DNA of 64,000 nucleotides from the NCBI RefSeq assembly GCF_002803515.1, contig NZ_PHQX01000001.1, positions 3,906,001-3,970,000 of the forward strand, read 5' to 3'. Shown piece after piece: positions 54,652 to 63,045 of this stretch. The DNA comes from Stenotrophomonas lactitubi. Lineage in GTDB: Bacteria > Pseudomonadota > Gammaproteobacteria > Xanthomonadales > Xanthomonadaceae. The position numbers were made by a program, and so were the translations under genes. The notes beneath the pieces are model-generated. The model was given only the letters and a program-made list of their open reading frames with translations, had not been told where the DNA came from and made no database searches. The first letter of the stretch is position 1, and each line of letters starts with the position of its first letter.

Positions 54652-56624
54652 GCACGCACCTCCTGCAGCTTGGCATGGTTGGCCGCTTCGGTACGCGCCA
54701 CCTCCTCGGAGCTGACGTAGTAATCCACGTCCTCGTTGTAGGAGCGCGCGATCAGGGTGACGATCATCGCGATGAAGCTGGCACCGGCCATCCACCAGAT
54801 GTGCCAGACCAGGGCGAAGCACAGCACCAGGATCCAGACGTTGAGGATCAACGGCACGCCGGTGTTCTTCGGCATGTGGATCGGCGCGTACTTCTTCGGC
54901 GGCGGTGGCAGGCCGCGCTTCTTCGCTTCGTGGAAGGCGTCCAGCTCATCGGCCTTGGGCACCACAGCGAAGTTGTAGAACGGCGGCGGCGACGGCGTGG
55001 CCCATTCCAGCGTGCGTGCATTCCACGGGTCGCCGGTGAGGTCGAGGTTGCGCTTGCGGTCGCGCACGCTGACGTAGATCTGCACCAGCATCAGGATGAT
55101 GCCTGCGAACACGAACAGCGCACCAATGAACGCAGCGATCAGGTACGGCGTCCACGCCGGGTTGTCGTACTGGTTCATGCGTCGGGTCATGCCCATGAAG
55201 CCGAGCATGTACAGCGGCATGAAAGCCAGGTAGAAGCCGATCACCCAGCAGGCAAAGGACCACTTGCCCAGACGCTCGTTGAGAGTGAAACCGAACACCT
55301 TCGGGAACCAGTAGACGAAGCCGGCCAGGTAGCCGAACAGCGCGCCGCCGATGATGGTGTTGTGGAAGTGGGCGACCAGGAACAGGCTGTTGTGCAGCAG
55401 GAAGTCCGCGCCCGGGATGGCCAGCAGCACGCCGGTCATGCCACCGATGGTGAAGGTGACCAGGAAGGCGATGGTCCACAGCATCGGCACGCTGAACTCC
55501 ACGCGGCCGCCGTACATGGTGAACAGCCAGGTAAAGATCTTCACGCCGGTGGGGATGGCGATGATCATCGTCATGATGCCGAAGAAGGCATTGACGCTGG
55601 CGCCGGAACCCATGGTGAAGAAGTGGTGCAGCCAGACGATGAAGGACAGGATGCCGATCGCCAGGGTAGCGCCGACCATCGACTTGTAGCCGAACAGCTT
55701 CTTGCGCGAGAACGTAGCGGTCACTTCAGAGAAGATGCCGAACGCCGGCAGCACCAGGATGTACACCTCCGGGTGGCCCCAGGCCCACACCAGGTTCACG
55801 TACATCATCGGGTTGCCACCCAACGTGTTGGTGTAGAAGTTGAAGTCCAGGTAGCGGTCCAAGGTGAGTGCACCCAGGGCCACGGTCAGGATCGGGAAGG
55901 CGGCGATGATGATCACGCTGGTGACCAGCACGGTCCAGGTGAACACCGGCATCTTCATCAACGTCATGCCCGGCGCACGCATGCGCAGGATGGTGATGAA
56001 CAGGTTGACGCCGGTCAGCAACGTACCGATGCCGGACGCCTGCAACGCCCAGATGTAGTAATCGACACCCACGCCTGGACTGAACTCGATGCCCGACAGC
56101 GGCGGATAGGCGACCCAGCCGGTCATGGCGAATTCGCCAACGCCCAGCGAGATCATCATCAGCGCAGCGCCGACCACGAAGATCCAGAAGCTGAAGGCGT
56201 TGAGGAACGGGAACGCCATGTCGCGCGCGCCGATCTGCAGCGGCACGATGATGTTCATCAGGCCGACCACGAACGGGGTGGCCACGAAGAAGATCATGAT
56301 CACGCCGTGCGCGGTGAAGATCTGGTCGTAGTGCTCCGGTGGCAGGAAGCCATCACTGCCCGGCCCGGCGGCCGCCAGCTGTGCACGCATCATCAGCGCA
56401 TCGGCGAAGCCGCGCACCAGCATGACCAGAGCGACGACCACGTACATGATGCCGATCTTCTTGTGGTCCACGGTGGTGAACCAGTCGCGCCACAGCACGC
56501 CCCACAGCTTGAAGTACGTCACCGCGCCGAGCAGCGCGAGGCCACCCAGCACCATGGCCGCCAGCGTGACCACCACGATCGGCTCGTGCAGCGGCACGGC
56601 CTCCCACGTCAATTTACCCAACAT
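54648..56624 (-). CDS. cyoB: Cytochrome bo3 ubiquinol oxidase subunit I
   Basis: A 658-residue catalytic subunit holding heme b, heme o3 and CuB. Heme and copper ligands are visible: [11 protein letters not shown] (low-spin heme His), [17 protein letters not shown] (CuB His and cross-linked Tyr), [12 protein letters not shown] (CuB His pair), and LVAHFHNTI (heme o3 and heme b His). It starts 5 bases after cyoA and overlaps cyoC. It oxidises ubiquinol, reduces oxygen to water and pumps protons. Confidence 0.97.
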   Translation of the reverse strand: MLGKLTWEAVPLHEPIVVVTLAAMVLGGLALLGAVTYFKLWGVLWRDWFTTVDHKKIGIMYVVVALVMLVRGFADALMMRAQLAAAGPGSDGFLPPEHYDQIFTAHGVIMIFFVATPFVVGLMNIIVPLQIGARDMAFPFLNAFSFWIFVVGAALMMISLGVGEFAMTGWVAYPPLSGIEFSPGVGVDYYIWALQASGIGTLLTGVNLFITILRMRAPGMTLMKMPVFTWTVLVTSVIIIAAFPILTVALGALTLDRYLDFNFYTNTLGGNPMMYVNLVWAWGHPEVYILVLPAFGIFSEVTATFSRKKLFGYKSMVGATLAIGILSFIVWLHHFFTMGSGASVNAFFGIMTMIIAIPTGVKIFTWLFTMYGGRVEFSVPMLWTIAFLVTFTIGGMTGVLLAIPGADFLLHNSLFLVAHFHNTIIGGALFGYLAGFVYWFPKVFGFTLNERLGKWSFACWVIGFYLAFMPLYMLGFMGMTRRMNQYDNPAWTPYLIAAFIGALFVFAGIILMLVQIYVSVRDRKRNLDLTGDPWNARTLEWATPSPPPFYNFAVVPKADELDAFHEAKKRGLPPPPKKYAPIHMPKNTGVPLILNVWILVLCFALVWHIWWMAGASFIAMIVTLIARSYNEDVDYYVSSEEVARTEAANHAKLQEVRA

Positions 56625-56629
56625 GTTCG

Positions 56630-57535
56630 TTACTCCTGGGAAACCTGGGCACCGGCGGCCGTACCGGCCGGGGCCGCAGCAGCGGTGTTCTCACCGACGC
56701 CGATGAACTGGTCGATGACTTTCTTGAACAGCAGCGGTTCAACGCTGGAGAAGTGCTGCACCGGCGCATTCTTCGACGGTGCGGCCAGCGCCTTGAACTG
56801 TTCGAAGCTGAGCGCATCCGGCGCGCTGCGCACCTCGGCCACCCAGCGATCGAAGTCTTCGTTGCTGCTGGCGGTGGCGATGAACTTCATGTTCGAGAAA
56901 CCATGGCCGCTGTAGTTGCCGGACATGCCACGGAACTGGCCGGGCTCGTTGGCGATCAGGTGCAGCTGCGTGCGCATGCCGGCCATCGCGTAGATCTGCC
57001 CACCCAGCTGCGGGATGAAGAAGGTGTTCATCGTCGAGTTGGAGGTGATGTTGAACGCCAGCGCGCGGTTGGCCGGGAAGTTGAGCTGGTTGACCGTGGC
57101 GATGCCCAGGTCCGGGTATACGAACACCCACTTCCAGTCGGTGGCGATCACGTCCACGTGCAGTGGCTCGCCGGCCACGTCCAGCGGCTTGTACGGATCC
57201 AGCTCGTGGGTGGACTGCCACACGATCACCGCCAGCACCGCGATGATGATCAACGGCACGCCCCAGACCACCACTTCCACCTTGGTGGAGTGCGACCAGT
57301 CCGGCGTGTACTTCGCTTTGGTATTACCGGCGCGGAAGCGCCAGGCGAACACGAAGGTCAGCACGATGGCCGGCACGACGACGATCAGCATCAGGCCGAT
57401 GCAGATCAGGATCAGGTCGCGTTGGGCGATCCCGACCATGCCTTTCGAATCCAGCAGCACCCAATCGCAGCCCGTCAGGGCGATGCAGGCCAGGGCGACC
57501 AGCGCCAGGCGGATGCGGTTCCAGCAGATATTCAT
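56630..57535 (-). CDS. cyoA: Cytochrome bo3 ubiquinol oxidase subunit II
   Basis: A 301-residue lipoprotein subunit (lipobox LTGC after [12 protein letters not shown]) with two transmembrane helices and a periplasmic cupredoxin domain without the CuA ligands, as expected for a quinol oxidase. Motifs: [20 protein letters not shown] and [15 protein letters not shown]. The Ala-rich C-terminal tail is variable. First gene of cyoABCD. It diverges from a MocR regulator whose operator lies about 125 bases upstream of this start. Confidence 0.95.
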   Translation of the reverse strand: MNICWNRIRLALVALACIALTGCDWVLLDSKGMVGIAQRDLILICIGLMLIVVVPAIVLTFVFAWRFRAGNTKAKYTPDWSHSTKVEVVVWGVPLIIIAVLAVIVWQSTHELDPYKPLDVAGEPLHVDVIATDWKWVFVYPDLGIATVNQLNFPANRALAFNITSNSTMNTFFIPQLGGQIYAMAGMRTQLHLIANEPGQFRGMSGNYSGHGFSNMKFIATASSNEDFDRWVAEVRSAPDALSFEQFKALAAPSKNAPVQHFSSVEPLLFKKVIDQFIGVGENTAAAAPAGTAAGAQVSQE

Positions 57536-57658
57536 TGGAGGTCAACCCTGTTGAAGATGCGCGCTTGACCGGCTCGCCTGCGCGCAGCGCCCGGGCGTGG
57601 AGCGGCTACACTGTGGGTACGAGGTCGCCTACAAGCAGGCGAACCACTCCAATCAAGC

Positions 57659-57683
57659 CCATACAAGATACAGCATTGTATGG
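57659..57683. promoter_or_regulatory. MocR operator 1 in the cyoA-mocR divergent spacer
   Basis: CCATACAA-(9)-TTGTATGG is a perfect 8-base inverted repeat just before the mocR start. It covers an in-frame ATG at 57680, which argues that the true start is 57719. The same arms with the same 9-base spacing recur at 59154-59178. The likely ligand is the adjacent MocR protein; the site could also affect cyoABCD. Confidence 0.75.
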
Positions 57684-57718
57684 ACTTGTGCATCTGCACG
57701 TATGGAAAACTCCGACCG

Positions 57719-59134
57719 ATGACGCCTCCTGCTGCCGGCCGCCGCCTGAAACACCCCAACCGGACCTGGGTTCGCCCCTTCCGTGAGGGCGCAGGACCGC
57801 TGTACCTGCAGATCGCCCAGCAGGTGCGCGAGGCGGTGGACGATGGCGTGCTGCGCCCGGGCGACCGCCTGCCACCGCAGCGCGATCTGGCCCAGCAGGT
57901 GGGCGTGGACCTGACCACGGTCACCCGCGCCTTCGCCGAACTGCGCCAGGCCGGGCTGCTGGATGCACAGGGGGCCGGCGGCACCTTCATCGCGATGTCC
58001 GCGGGCAACCGCAGCACCTCGGTCGACCTGAGCATGAACATCCCGCCGCTGCTGGGCAGCGCGCCGTTCGCACAGGGCATGGAGGCCGGTTTCCAGCACC
58101 TGGGCCAGCAACTGGGCCAGGGCGAGCTGATGAGCTACCACGTCGGCGCCGGCAGCCGCGACGACCGCGCTGCGGCCGTGCAATGGCTGGCGCCGATCCT
58201 CGGCCCGGTGGGCGCCGAGCGGGTGGTGATCTGCCCCGGTGCGCAGACCGCGCTGTGCGCGCTGATCCTGGCCCGCACCCAGCCGGGCGAACTGATCGCC
58301 GCCGAACAGCTGACCTACCCGGGCCTGCTGGCCGCCGCGCGGGTGCTGCAGCGGGGCGTGGTGCCGGTGGCGATGGATGCCGAGGGCATGCTGCCCGATG
58401 CGCTGGAAGAGGCCTGCCAGCTGCGCCGGCCGCGCCTGCTGTATCTGGTGCCGACCATCCAGAACCCGACCACGGCGACGATGTCGGCGCAGCGCCGGCA
58501 GGCCCTGCTGGCAGTCGCGCGGCGGCACGAACTGACCGTGGTCGAGGACGATCCCTATTGGCTGCTGGCCGGTGATGCCGCGCCGCCACTGGCCGCGTTG
58601 GCCGACGGTGGCTGCCCGGTCTACTACATCTCCACCCTGTCCAAGTGCCTGGCTCCCGGCCTGCGCACGGCCTACCTGGTGGTGCCGGCCGGCCAGCCGA
58701 TGGAGCCGGTGCTGGACGCCCTGCGCGCGATCGCGCTGATGCCGACCCAGTCGATGGTGGCCGTGGCCTCGCACTGGATCCGCACCGGCCAGGCGCAGGC
58801 GATGGTGCAGCGCTTCCAGCAGGAACTGCGCGAGCGCCAGGCCATCGCTGCGCGCTATCTGCCCGCGCGCCGCCAGGCCCACCCGGCCGGCCTGCATGTG
58901 TGGCTGCCGTTGCCGCCGCGGCTGGACCAGTACCGCTTGATCCAGGCCGCGCAGGAACAGGGCCTGGGCATCGCCAGCTCCGACGCCTTCAGCGTGGAAG
59001 AACCGCCACCGGGCAACGCCATCCGCCTGTCGCTGGGCGGGGCCGTGGACCAGGAGGCCTTGGCCGGGGCGCTGGCCAAGCTGAACGAGATCCTGTCCGA
59101 GGCGCCCGACGCGCGGCATTCGGCGATCGTCTGA
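57719..59134 (+). CDS. MocR-type (GntR/aminotransferase) transcriptional regulator 1
   Basis: A 471-residue regulator. An N-terminal GntR winged helix (residues 20-90, PLYLQIAQQVREAVDDGVLR ... DLTTVTRAFAELRQAGLL) is fused to an aminotransferase-like fold that binds PLP or an amino-containing effector. The PLP lysine is K309 in ISTLSKCLAPGLRTAY. Start 57719 (MTPPAAGRR) was chosen because the operator overlaps the earlier ATG. It diverges from cyoA, and matching operators lie on both sides of the gene, one controlling itself and one the 59207 operon. Confidence 0.9.
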   Translation: MTPPAAGRRLKHPNRTWVRPFREGAGPLYLQIAQQVREAVDDGVLRPGDRLPPQRDLAQQVGVDLTTVTRAFAELRQAGLLDAQGAGGTFIAMSAGNRSTSVDLSMNIPPLLGSAPFAQGMEAGFQHLGQQLGQGELMSYHVGAGSRDDRAAAVQWLAPILGPVGAERVVICPGAQTALCALILARTQPGELIAAEQLTYPGLLAAARVLQRGVVPVAMDAEGMLPDALEEACQLRRPRLLYLVPTIQNPTTATMSAQRRQALLAVARRHELTVVEDDPYWLLAGDAAPPLAALADGGCPVYYISTLSKCLAPGLRTAYLVVPAGQPMEPVLDALRAIALMPTQSMVAVASHWIRTGQAQAMVQRFQQELRERQAIAARYLPARRQAHPAGLHVWLPLPPRLDQYRLIQAAQEQGLGIASSDAFSVEEPPPGNAIRLSLGGAVDQEALAGALAKLNEILSEAPDARHSAIV

Positions 59135-59153
59135 GCCACCCCGTGAGCCATAA

Positions 59154-59178
59154 CCATACAAAATGATATCTTGTATGT
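59154..59178 (+). promoter_or_regulatory. MocR operator 2 upstream of the 59207 operon
   Basis: CCATACAA-(9)-TTGTATGT matches operator 1 in 15 of 16 arm positions with identical spacing, followed by another half-site (TGTATGG, 59181-59187). It lies 29 bases before the 59207 start codon, a repressor-like or activator-proximal position. Confidence 0.75.
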
Positions 59179-59206
59179 AATGTATGGATCGAGGGACGTG
59201 CCGCCG

Positions 59207-59467
59207 ATGGCCGCCGACAAATTGAAGTTCCACCTGGTGATGGTCGGCTGCGGCGGCTTCGTCGTGCTGATGCTGGCCGCCCTGGCCTGGGTCTGCCTGC
59301 AACCGCAGACCGTGGATGTGCAGGCCGCCGAGCGCCACGCCATCGAACAGTGCCTGCAACGCAGCGAGGACGCGGCGCGCAGCGAGATCCAGCGCCGCGC
59401 CCAGGCCGATTCCTGCCGCGAGATGCGTAAGCAGTACGTGCACAAGTTCGGCGAGGACGGCTCCTGA
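59207..59467 (+). CDS. Small membrane-anchored protein
   Basis: An 86-residue protein with one N-terminal membrane segment (FHLVMVGCGGFVVLMLAALAWVCL) and a charged periplasmic or cytoplasmic helix containing two Cys (IEQCLQRSED, ADSCREMRKQY). ATG 59207 is preferred to the codon at 59171, which lies inside the operator. Its stop overlaps the next start by one base. Probable partner of the thioredoxin-like protein; role unknown. Confidence 0.6.
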   Translation: MAADKLKFHLVMVGCGGFVVLMLAALAWVCLQPQTVDVQAAERHAIEQCLQRSEDAARSEIQRRAQADSCREMRKQYVHKFGEDGS

Positions 59468-60069
59468 TGGGCGCAACCGCGCCGCGCCCACGCCGTTCGA
59501 TGCTGCCCGTGATGATCGCTCTCGCCTGCCTGTTCATGGCCGGCGTGGCGGCGGCCCTGTGGCAGTACTTCGGCTATGGCGAGCAGTCCTCGTTCGCCGA
59601 ACAGGCCATCGTCTTCGATGACTCGCAGCTGCGGTTGCCGGCGGAGCTGGCCGGCGACACCGGCCGCATCCGCGTGGTGCATTTCTGGGACCCGGCCTGC
59701 GGCGTGTGCAACCGCGAAACCGGTGCGCACCTCAGCTACCTGATCAGCATGTACCGCCGCGCCGGCATCGACTTCTATGCGATCCGCCGCCCCGGCACCG
59801 CAGGCGAACTGCCCGAGCCGCTGCGCAACAAGGTCATCAACCTGCCAACCATCGACGGCATCGAGAACATTCCGGCCAGCCCGGCGGTGGCGATCTGGGA
59901 CCGCCAGGGCCACCTGGCCTATGCCGGCCCGTACAGCATCGGCATGGTCTGCAATTCGGCCAACAGCTTCGTCGAACCGCTGCTGGACAAACTGGTGCGC
60001 GGGGAAACCGTGCGCCCGAAAGGACTGCTTGCCGTGGGCTGCTACTGCCCGTGGCAGGCCAAGCGCTGA
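59467..60069 (+). CDS. Membrane-anchored thioredoxin-like protein (DUF6436-like)
   Basis: A 200-residue protein with an N-terminal anchor (VMIALACLFMAGVAAALW) and a periplasmic thioredoxin-like domain: VVHFWDPACGVCNRE carries the CxxC redox pair, followed by a cis-Pro-like NIPASPAVAIWD segment. Near the end are two extra Cys (VGCYCPW). It resembles TlpA/DsbE-type reductants in shape. It is co-transcribed with the small membrane protein under MocR operator 2. Substrate unknown. Confidence 0.7.
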   Translation: MGATAPRPRRSMLPVMIALACLFMAGVAAALWQYFGYGEQSSFAEQAIVFDDSQLRLPAELAGDTGRIRVVHFWDPACGVCNRETGAHLSYLISMYRRAGIDFYAIRRPGTAGELPEPLRNKVINLPTIDGIENIPASPAVAIWDRQGHLAYAGPYSIGMVCNSANSFVEPLLDKLVRGETVRPKGLLAVGCYCPWQAKR

Positions 60070-60131
60070 GGACGCGCGATGACATCACCGACGCTGGCCG
60101 GCGCAGCCGCCGCAAACAACAACGGCGGTCA

Positions 60132-60163
60132 CCTGTCCGAACCGACCGATGGTTATGGACAGG
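60132..60163. promoter_or_regulatory. Possible operator upstream of MocR 2
   Basis: CCTGTCC (60132-60138) and GGACAGG (60157-60163) form a 7-base inverted repeat with an 18-base spacer that itself holds AACC...GGTT. It differs from the CATACAA sites of MocR 1. It would lie upstream of the start if translation begins at 60208. Weak evidence. Confidence 0.35.
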
Positions 60164-60207
60164 CTCCCGCCGTTGGAAGCAACGATACGCCCCGACATCC
60201 TCCGTAC

Positions 60208-61608
60208 ATGCCGCGACCCGATGTCGCAGGGCCTGGCGTCGCAGGGCTGGGCTGGGTGCAGGACGTGCACGTGCACAGCGGCCCGATCTACCTGCGCATC
60301 GTCAACACACTGGAACGCACCATCAATCGCGGCGGCCTGGCCCCCGGGCAACGGCTGCCCTCGCAGCGTGCACTGGCACAGCAGCTGGGTGTGGATCTGA
60401 CCACGGTGACCCGTGCGTTCGATGAAGCACGCAAGCGTGGTCTGATCGAAGCACGTGGTCCGCAAGGCAGCTTCATCGCACCGCCCAAGGCCGGTTTTGA
60501 TCAGGCCGTCGATCTCAGCATGAACGTGCCGCCGGTCCCCGACGCCGATGCACTGGCGGACATGCTGCGTCGAGGCGCAGCGGCGGTACTGGCGCGCAGC
60601 AATGCGCCGAACCTGATGACCTATCACCTGGGCGGTGGCAACCCGACCGATCGCCACGCGGCGGCGCGCTGGCTGCAGCCGATGCTGGGCACGGTGGACG
60701 ATGCACGCCTGCTGCTGACCGAAGGCGCGCAGGTGGCGCTGGCGGCAATCCTGGTCAGCCAGGGGCGCGAGGGCGATGCGATCCTCTGCGACCGCTTGGT
60801 GTATCCGGGCCTGCTGCAGGCGGCTGCGGCACTGGGGCGGCGGCTGGTCACGGTGGAGGGCGACGAACAGGGCATGTGCCCGGAGGCGCTGGCACGCCAG
60901 GCGCGGGAGTGTGGCGCGCGCCTGGTCTACCTCAACCCCACCTGCCAGAACCCGACGGCGCTGACCGTGCCCACCCCGCGACGCGAGGCGCTGGCGCGGG
61001 TGCTGGAGCGCGAAGGCCTGCTGGCGATCGAAGACGATCCGTACTGGCATCTGGCCGTCACCGCGCCGATTGCGCTGGCGACGCTGGCACCTCGACATGT
61101 GTTCCATGTAGCCACGCTGTCGAAGGTGATCAGCCCCGGCCTGCGTACCGCGTTCGTGCAATGCCCAAGCGCCGCCCATGCCGAGGCGATGGCTGCCGCA
61201 CTGCGTGCCACGCGGTTGATGGGCCATCCGCTGGTATCCGCGCTGGCCAGCCAGCTGCTGCTGGATGGTTCGGCGCAGGCGCTGCTGGTGCAGGTGCGCG
61301 AGGAAGCGCGCGAGCGCACGCGGATGGCACGGTATCTGCTGGCGCCTTCATTGCTGGAGCGCGCCGATGGGCTGCATGCGTGGTGCCGGGTGCCCGCACC
61401 CTGGACCGATGCCACGCTGGTGCGTACGGCACAGCTGCAGGGCCTGGCGATCGCACCTTCATCGGCATTCTGTCCGCCGGGCGCAGCGTTCGCGAGCGGA
61501 GTGCGGCTGTCGTTGGGATTGGCTGCGGACCGGCGGCAACTGGAAAACGCGCTGCGGCGGATCGATCGGTTGTTGTTGTCCGATGCGTTGCCGGCGATCG
61601 AGCGGTAG
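60208..61608 (+). CDS. MocR-type transcriptional regulator 2
   Basis: A 466-residue GntR-aminotransferase fusion (509 if ATG 60079 is used; the extra 43 residues are low in complexity and overlap a possible operator). It is a close relative of MocR 1: wHTH IYLRIVNTLERTINRG ... DLTTVTRAFDEARKRGLIEA and PLP lysine K306 in VATLSKVISPGLRTAF. It starts just after the thioredoxin-like gene. Two tandem MocR paralogues in one locus suggest duplication with changed DNA specificity. Targets unknown. Confidence 0.87.
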   Translation: MPRPDVAGPGVAGLGWVQDVHVHSGPIYLRIVNTLERTINRGGLAPGQRLPSQRALAQQLGVDLTTVTRAFDEARKRGLIEARGPQGSFIAPPKAGFDQAVDLSMNVPPVPDADALADMLRRGAAAVLARSNAPNLMTYHLGGGNPTDRHAAARWLQPMLGTVDDARLLLTEGAQVALAAILVSQGREGDAILCDRLVYPGLLQAAAALGRRLVTVEGDEQGMCPEALARQARECGARLVYLNPTCQNPTALTVPTPRREALARVLEREGLLAIEDDPYWHLAVTAPIALATLAPRHVFHVATLSKVISPGLRTAFVQCPSAAHAEAMAAALRATRLMGHPLVSALASQLLLDGSAQALLVQVREEARERTRMARYLLAPSLLERADGLHAWCRVPAPWTDATLVRTAQLQGLAIAPSSAFCPPGAAFASGVRLSLGLAADRRQLENALRRIDRLLLSDALPAIER

Positions 61609-61616
61609 GCGGAGAG

Positions 61617-61728
61617 CATCCACGCATGGCGTGGATCTACTGGGTCTGTTTCGGTAGATGCCAACCTTGGTTGGCAATGCCCGTCCACGCCATGCGTGGA
61701 TGCGGTGCCAACCAAGGTTGGCATCTAC
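61617..61728. repeat. Cluster of four SMAG-like repeats
   Basis: Four stem-loops lie head to tail in 112 bases: 61617-61640 (CATCCACGC...CTAC), 61654-61676 (GTAGATGCCAACCTTGG...), 61682-61703 (TCCACGCCATGCGTGGA type) and 61706-61728 (TGCCAACC...CTAC). Two sequence subtypes alternate in opposite orientations. They separate convergent genes and could form a large hairpin in RNA. Confidence 0.8.
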
Positions 61729-61743
61729 CAAAGCGGTGGGATT

Positions 61744-63045
61744 TCAGGCCAGCGCGGCCAGCGCCTGCACCAGCGCATCCATCTGCGCGGGGCGGGTGAA
61801 CACCGACGGCGTCACCCGCACACAGGCACCGGAGTCCAGACCATCGCGATGCGTGGTGAATATCCGGTGCTCCTCCAGCAGCCGTTTCTGCAGCGCCAGG
61901 TTGTCTTCCACCGAGGTATGGCCACGCAGGCGGAAGCTGGCCAATGCACTGGCCAACGCCGGATCCGCCGACGACAGCACGTCGATATGCGCCATCTGCC
62001 GCGCTGGCACCGTCCACCGCTCGCGCAGGTAACGCAGGCGCGCCTGCTTGTTGGCTGCGCCGATGCGCTGGTGCAACGCGATGGCCTCGGGCAGCGCCAG
62101 ATAGGCAGCGAAGTTGACCGTGCCGGTATGCACGCGGCTGCCCACGCGACCATCGTCGGTCTCGCCCATGTACGGATCCAGGTCGGCCACGCGCCCTTTG
62201 CGTACGTACATCGCGCCCACGCCCACCGGTGCGCCGATCCACTTGTGCAGGTTGATGCCAACGAAATCGGCCCTCAGCTGCGGCACCGCGTAGTCGATCT
62301 GGCCGAAGCCATGTGCGGCATCGACAATCACATCGATGCCGCGCGCACGCGCACGCTCGGCGATCTCAGCCACTGGCAGCACCAGCCCATGGCGGTGGCT
62401 GACCTGGGTCAGCAACACCAGCTTCAGGCGCGGCAGGCGCGCGAACGCGTCATCGTAGGCCTGCAGGATCTGCTGATGGGTTGGCACCGCCGGCAGTGCG
62501 ATGCGCTCGACCTGCACGCCACGATGCTGCTGCAGCCAGCGCATGGCGTTGATCATGCTGTCGTAGTCGACGTCGGCGTACAGCACCTGGTCGCCGGGCT
62601 GCAGGCGGTTGTAGCCGCCGATCAACGCCAGCATCGCCTCGGTGGCGCCGCGGGTCAGCGCGATCTCGTCCGCACCGACACCGAGCATGTCAGCCACCTG
62701 CCGATGCACCGCCATGTACTGCGCCGGGAACGCGCGGCGGCCGTACCAGGCGTTTCCACGATTCACTTCGGCGGTGTGCCGCTGGTAGCTGGCCAGCGTC
62801 TCGCGGCCCATCGCGCCCCAGTAGCCATTCTCCAGGTGGTTCACTTCATCGGTGATGTCGAAGTGGCTGGCCACGGTTGCCCAGTAGCCTTCGTCGCGGG
62901 CCAGCACGTCCGGCGCCACGGTCGTTGCGGGAATCTGCATGGGCCCAGCGTAACGCGCGGCGCCTGCGGCAGGCAGTGAAGACAACGCCGCAGCGGCCGG
63001 CAACAGCGCACCCGCACGCAGCAGGGAACGACGGCGGCTGTCCAT
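61744..63045 (-). CDS. Exported EgtE-like class V aminotransferase-fold PLP enzyme
   Basis: A 433-residue PLP enzyme of the isopenicillin-N-epimerase/EgtE group. The N-terminus MDSRRRSLLRAGALLPAAAA is a twin-arginine signal ending near AAGA, so the folded enzyme with cofactor is probably sent to the periplasm. The PLP lysine is K268 (NLHKWIGAPVG) and the PLP-binding Asp is in IVDAAHGFGQID. Members act as C-S lyases or epimerases. Its start overlaps the stop of the upstream TonB receptor gene by one base, so both form an operon and may handle an imported compound. Confidence 0.85.
   Translation of the reverse strand: MDSRRRSLLRAGALLPAAAALSSLPAAGAARYAGPMQIPATTVAPDVLARDEGYWATVASHFDITDEVNHLENGYWGAMGRETLASYQRHTAEVNRGNAWYGRRAFPAQYMAVHRQVADMLGVGADEIALTRGATEAMLALIGGYNRLQPGDQVLYADVDYDSMINAMRWLQQHRGVQVERIALPAVPTHQQILQAYDDAFARLPRLKLVLLTQVSHRHGLVLPVAEIAERARARGIDVIVDAAHGFGQIDYAVPQLRADFVGINLHKWIGAPVGVGAMYVRKGRVADLDPYMGETDDGRVGSRVHTGTVNFAAYLALPEAIALHQRIGAANKQARLRYLRERWTVPARQMAHIDVLSSADPALASALASFRLRGHTSVEDNLALQKRLLEEHRIFTTHRDGLDSGACVRVTPSVFTRPAQMDALVQALAALA

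Noticed and set aside
54675..56915. 746-codon forward frame over cyoB
   Set aside because: His/Gln/Asp-rich antisense of a strongly conserved oxidase gene; no domain.
57653..59491. 612-codon reverse frame over mocR
   Set aside because: Antisense shadow of the regulator, which has an intact wHTH and PLP lysine.
61617..61728. Possible CRISPR array
   Set aside because: The repeats are palindromic SMAG-type units of two subtypes in alternating orientation without uniform spacers, and no cas gene is present.
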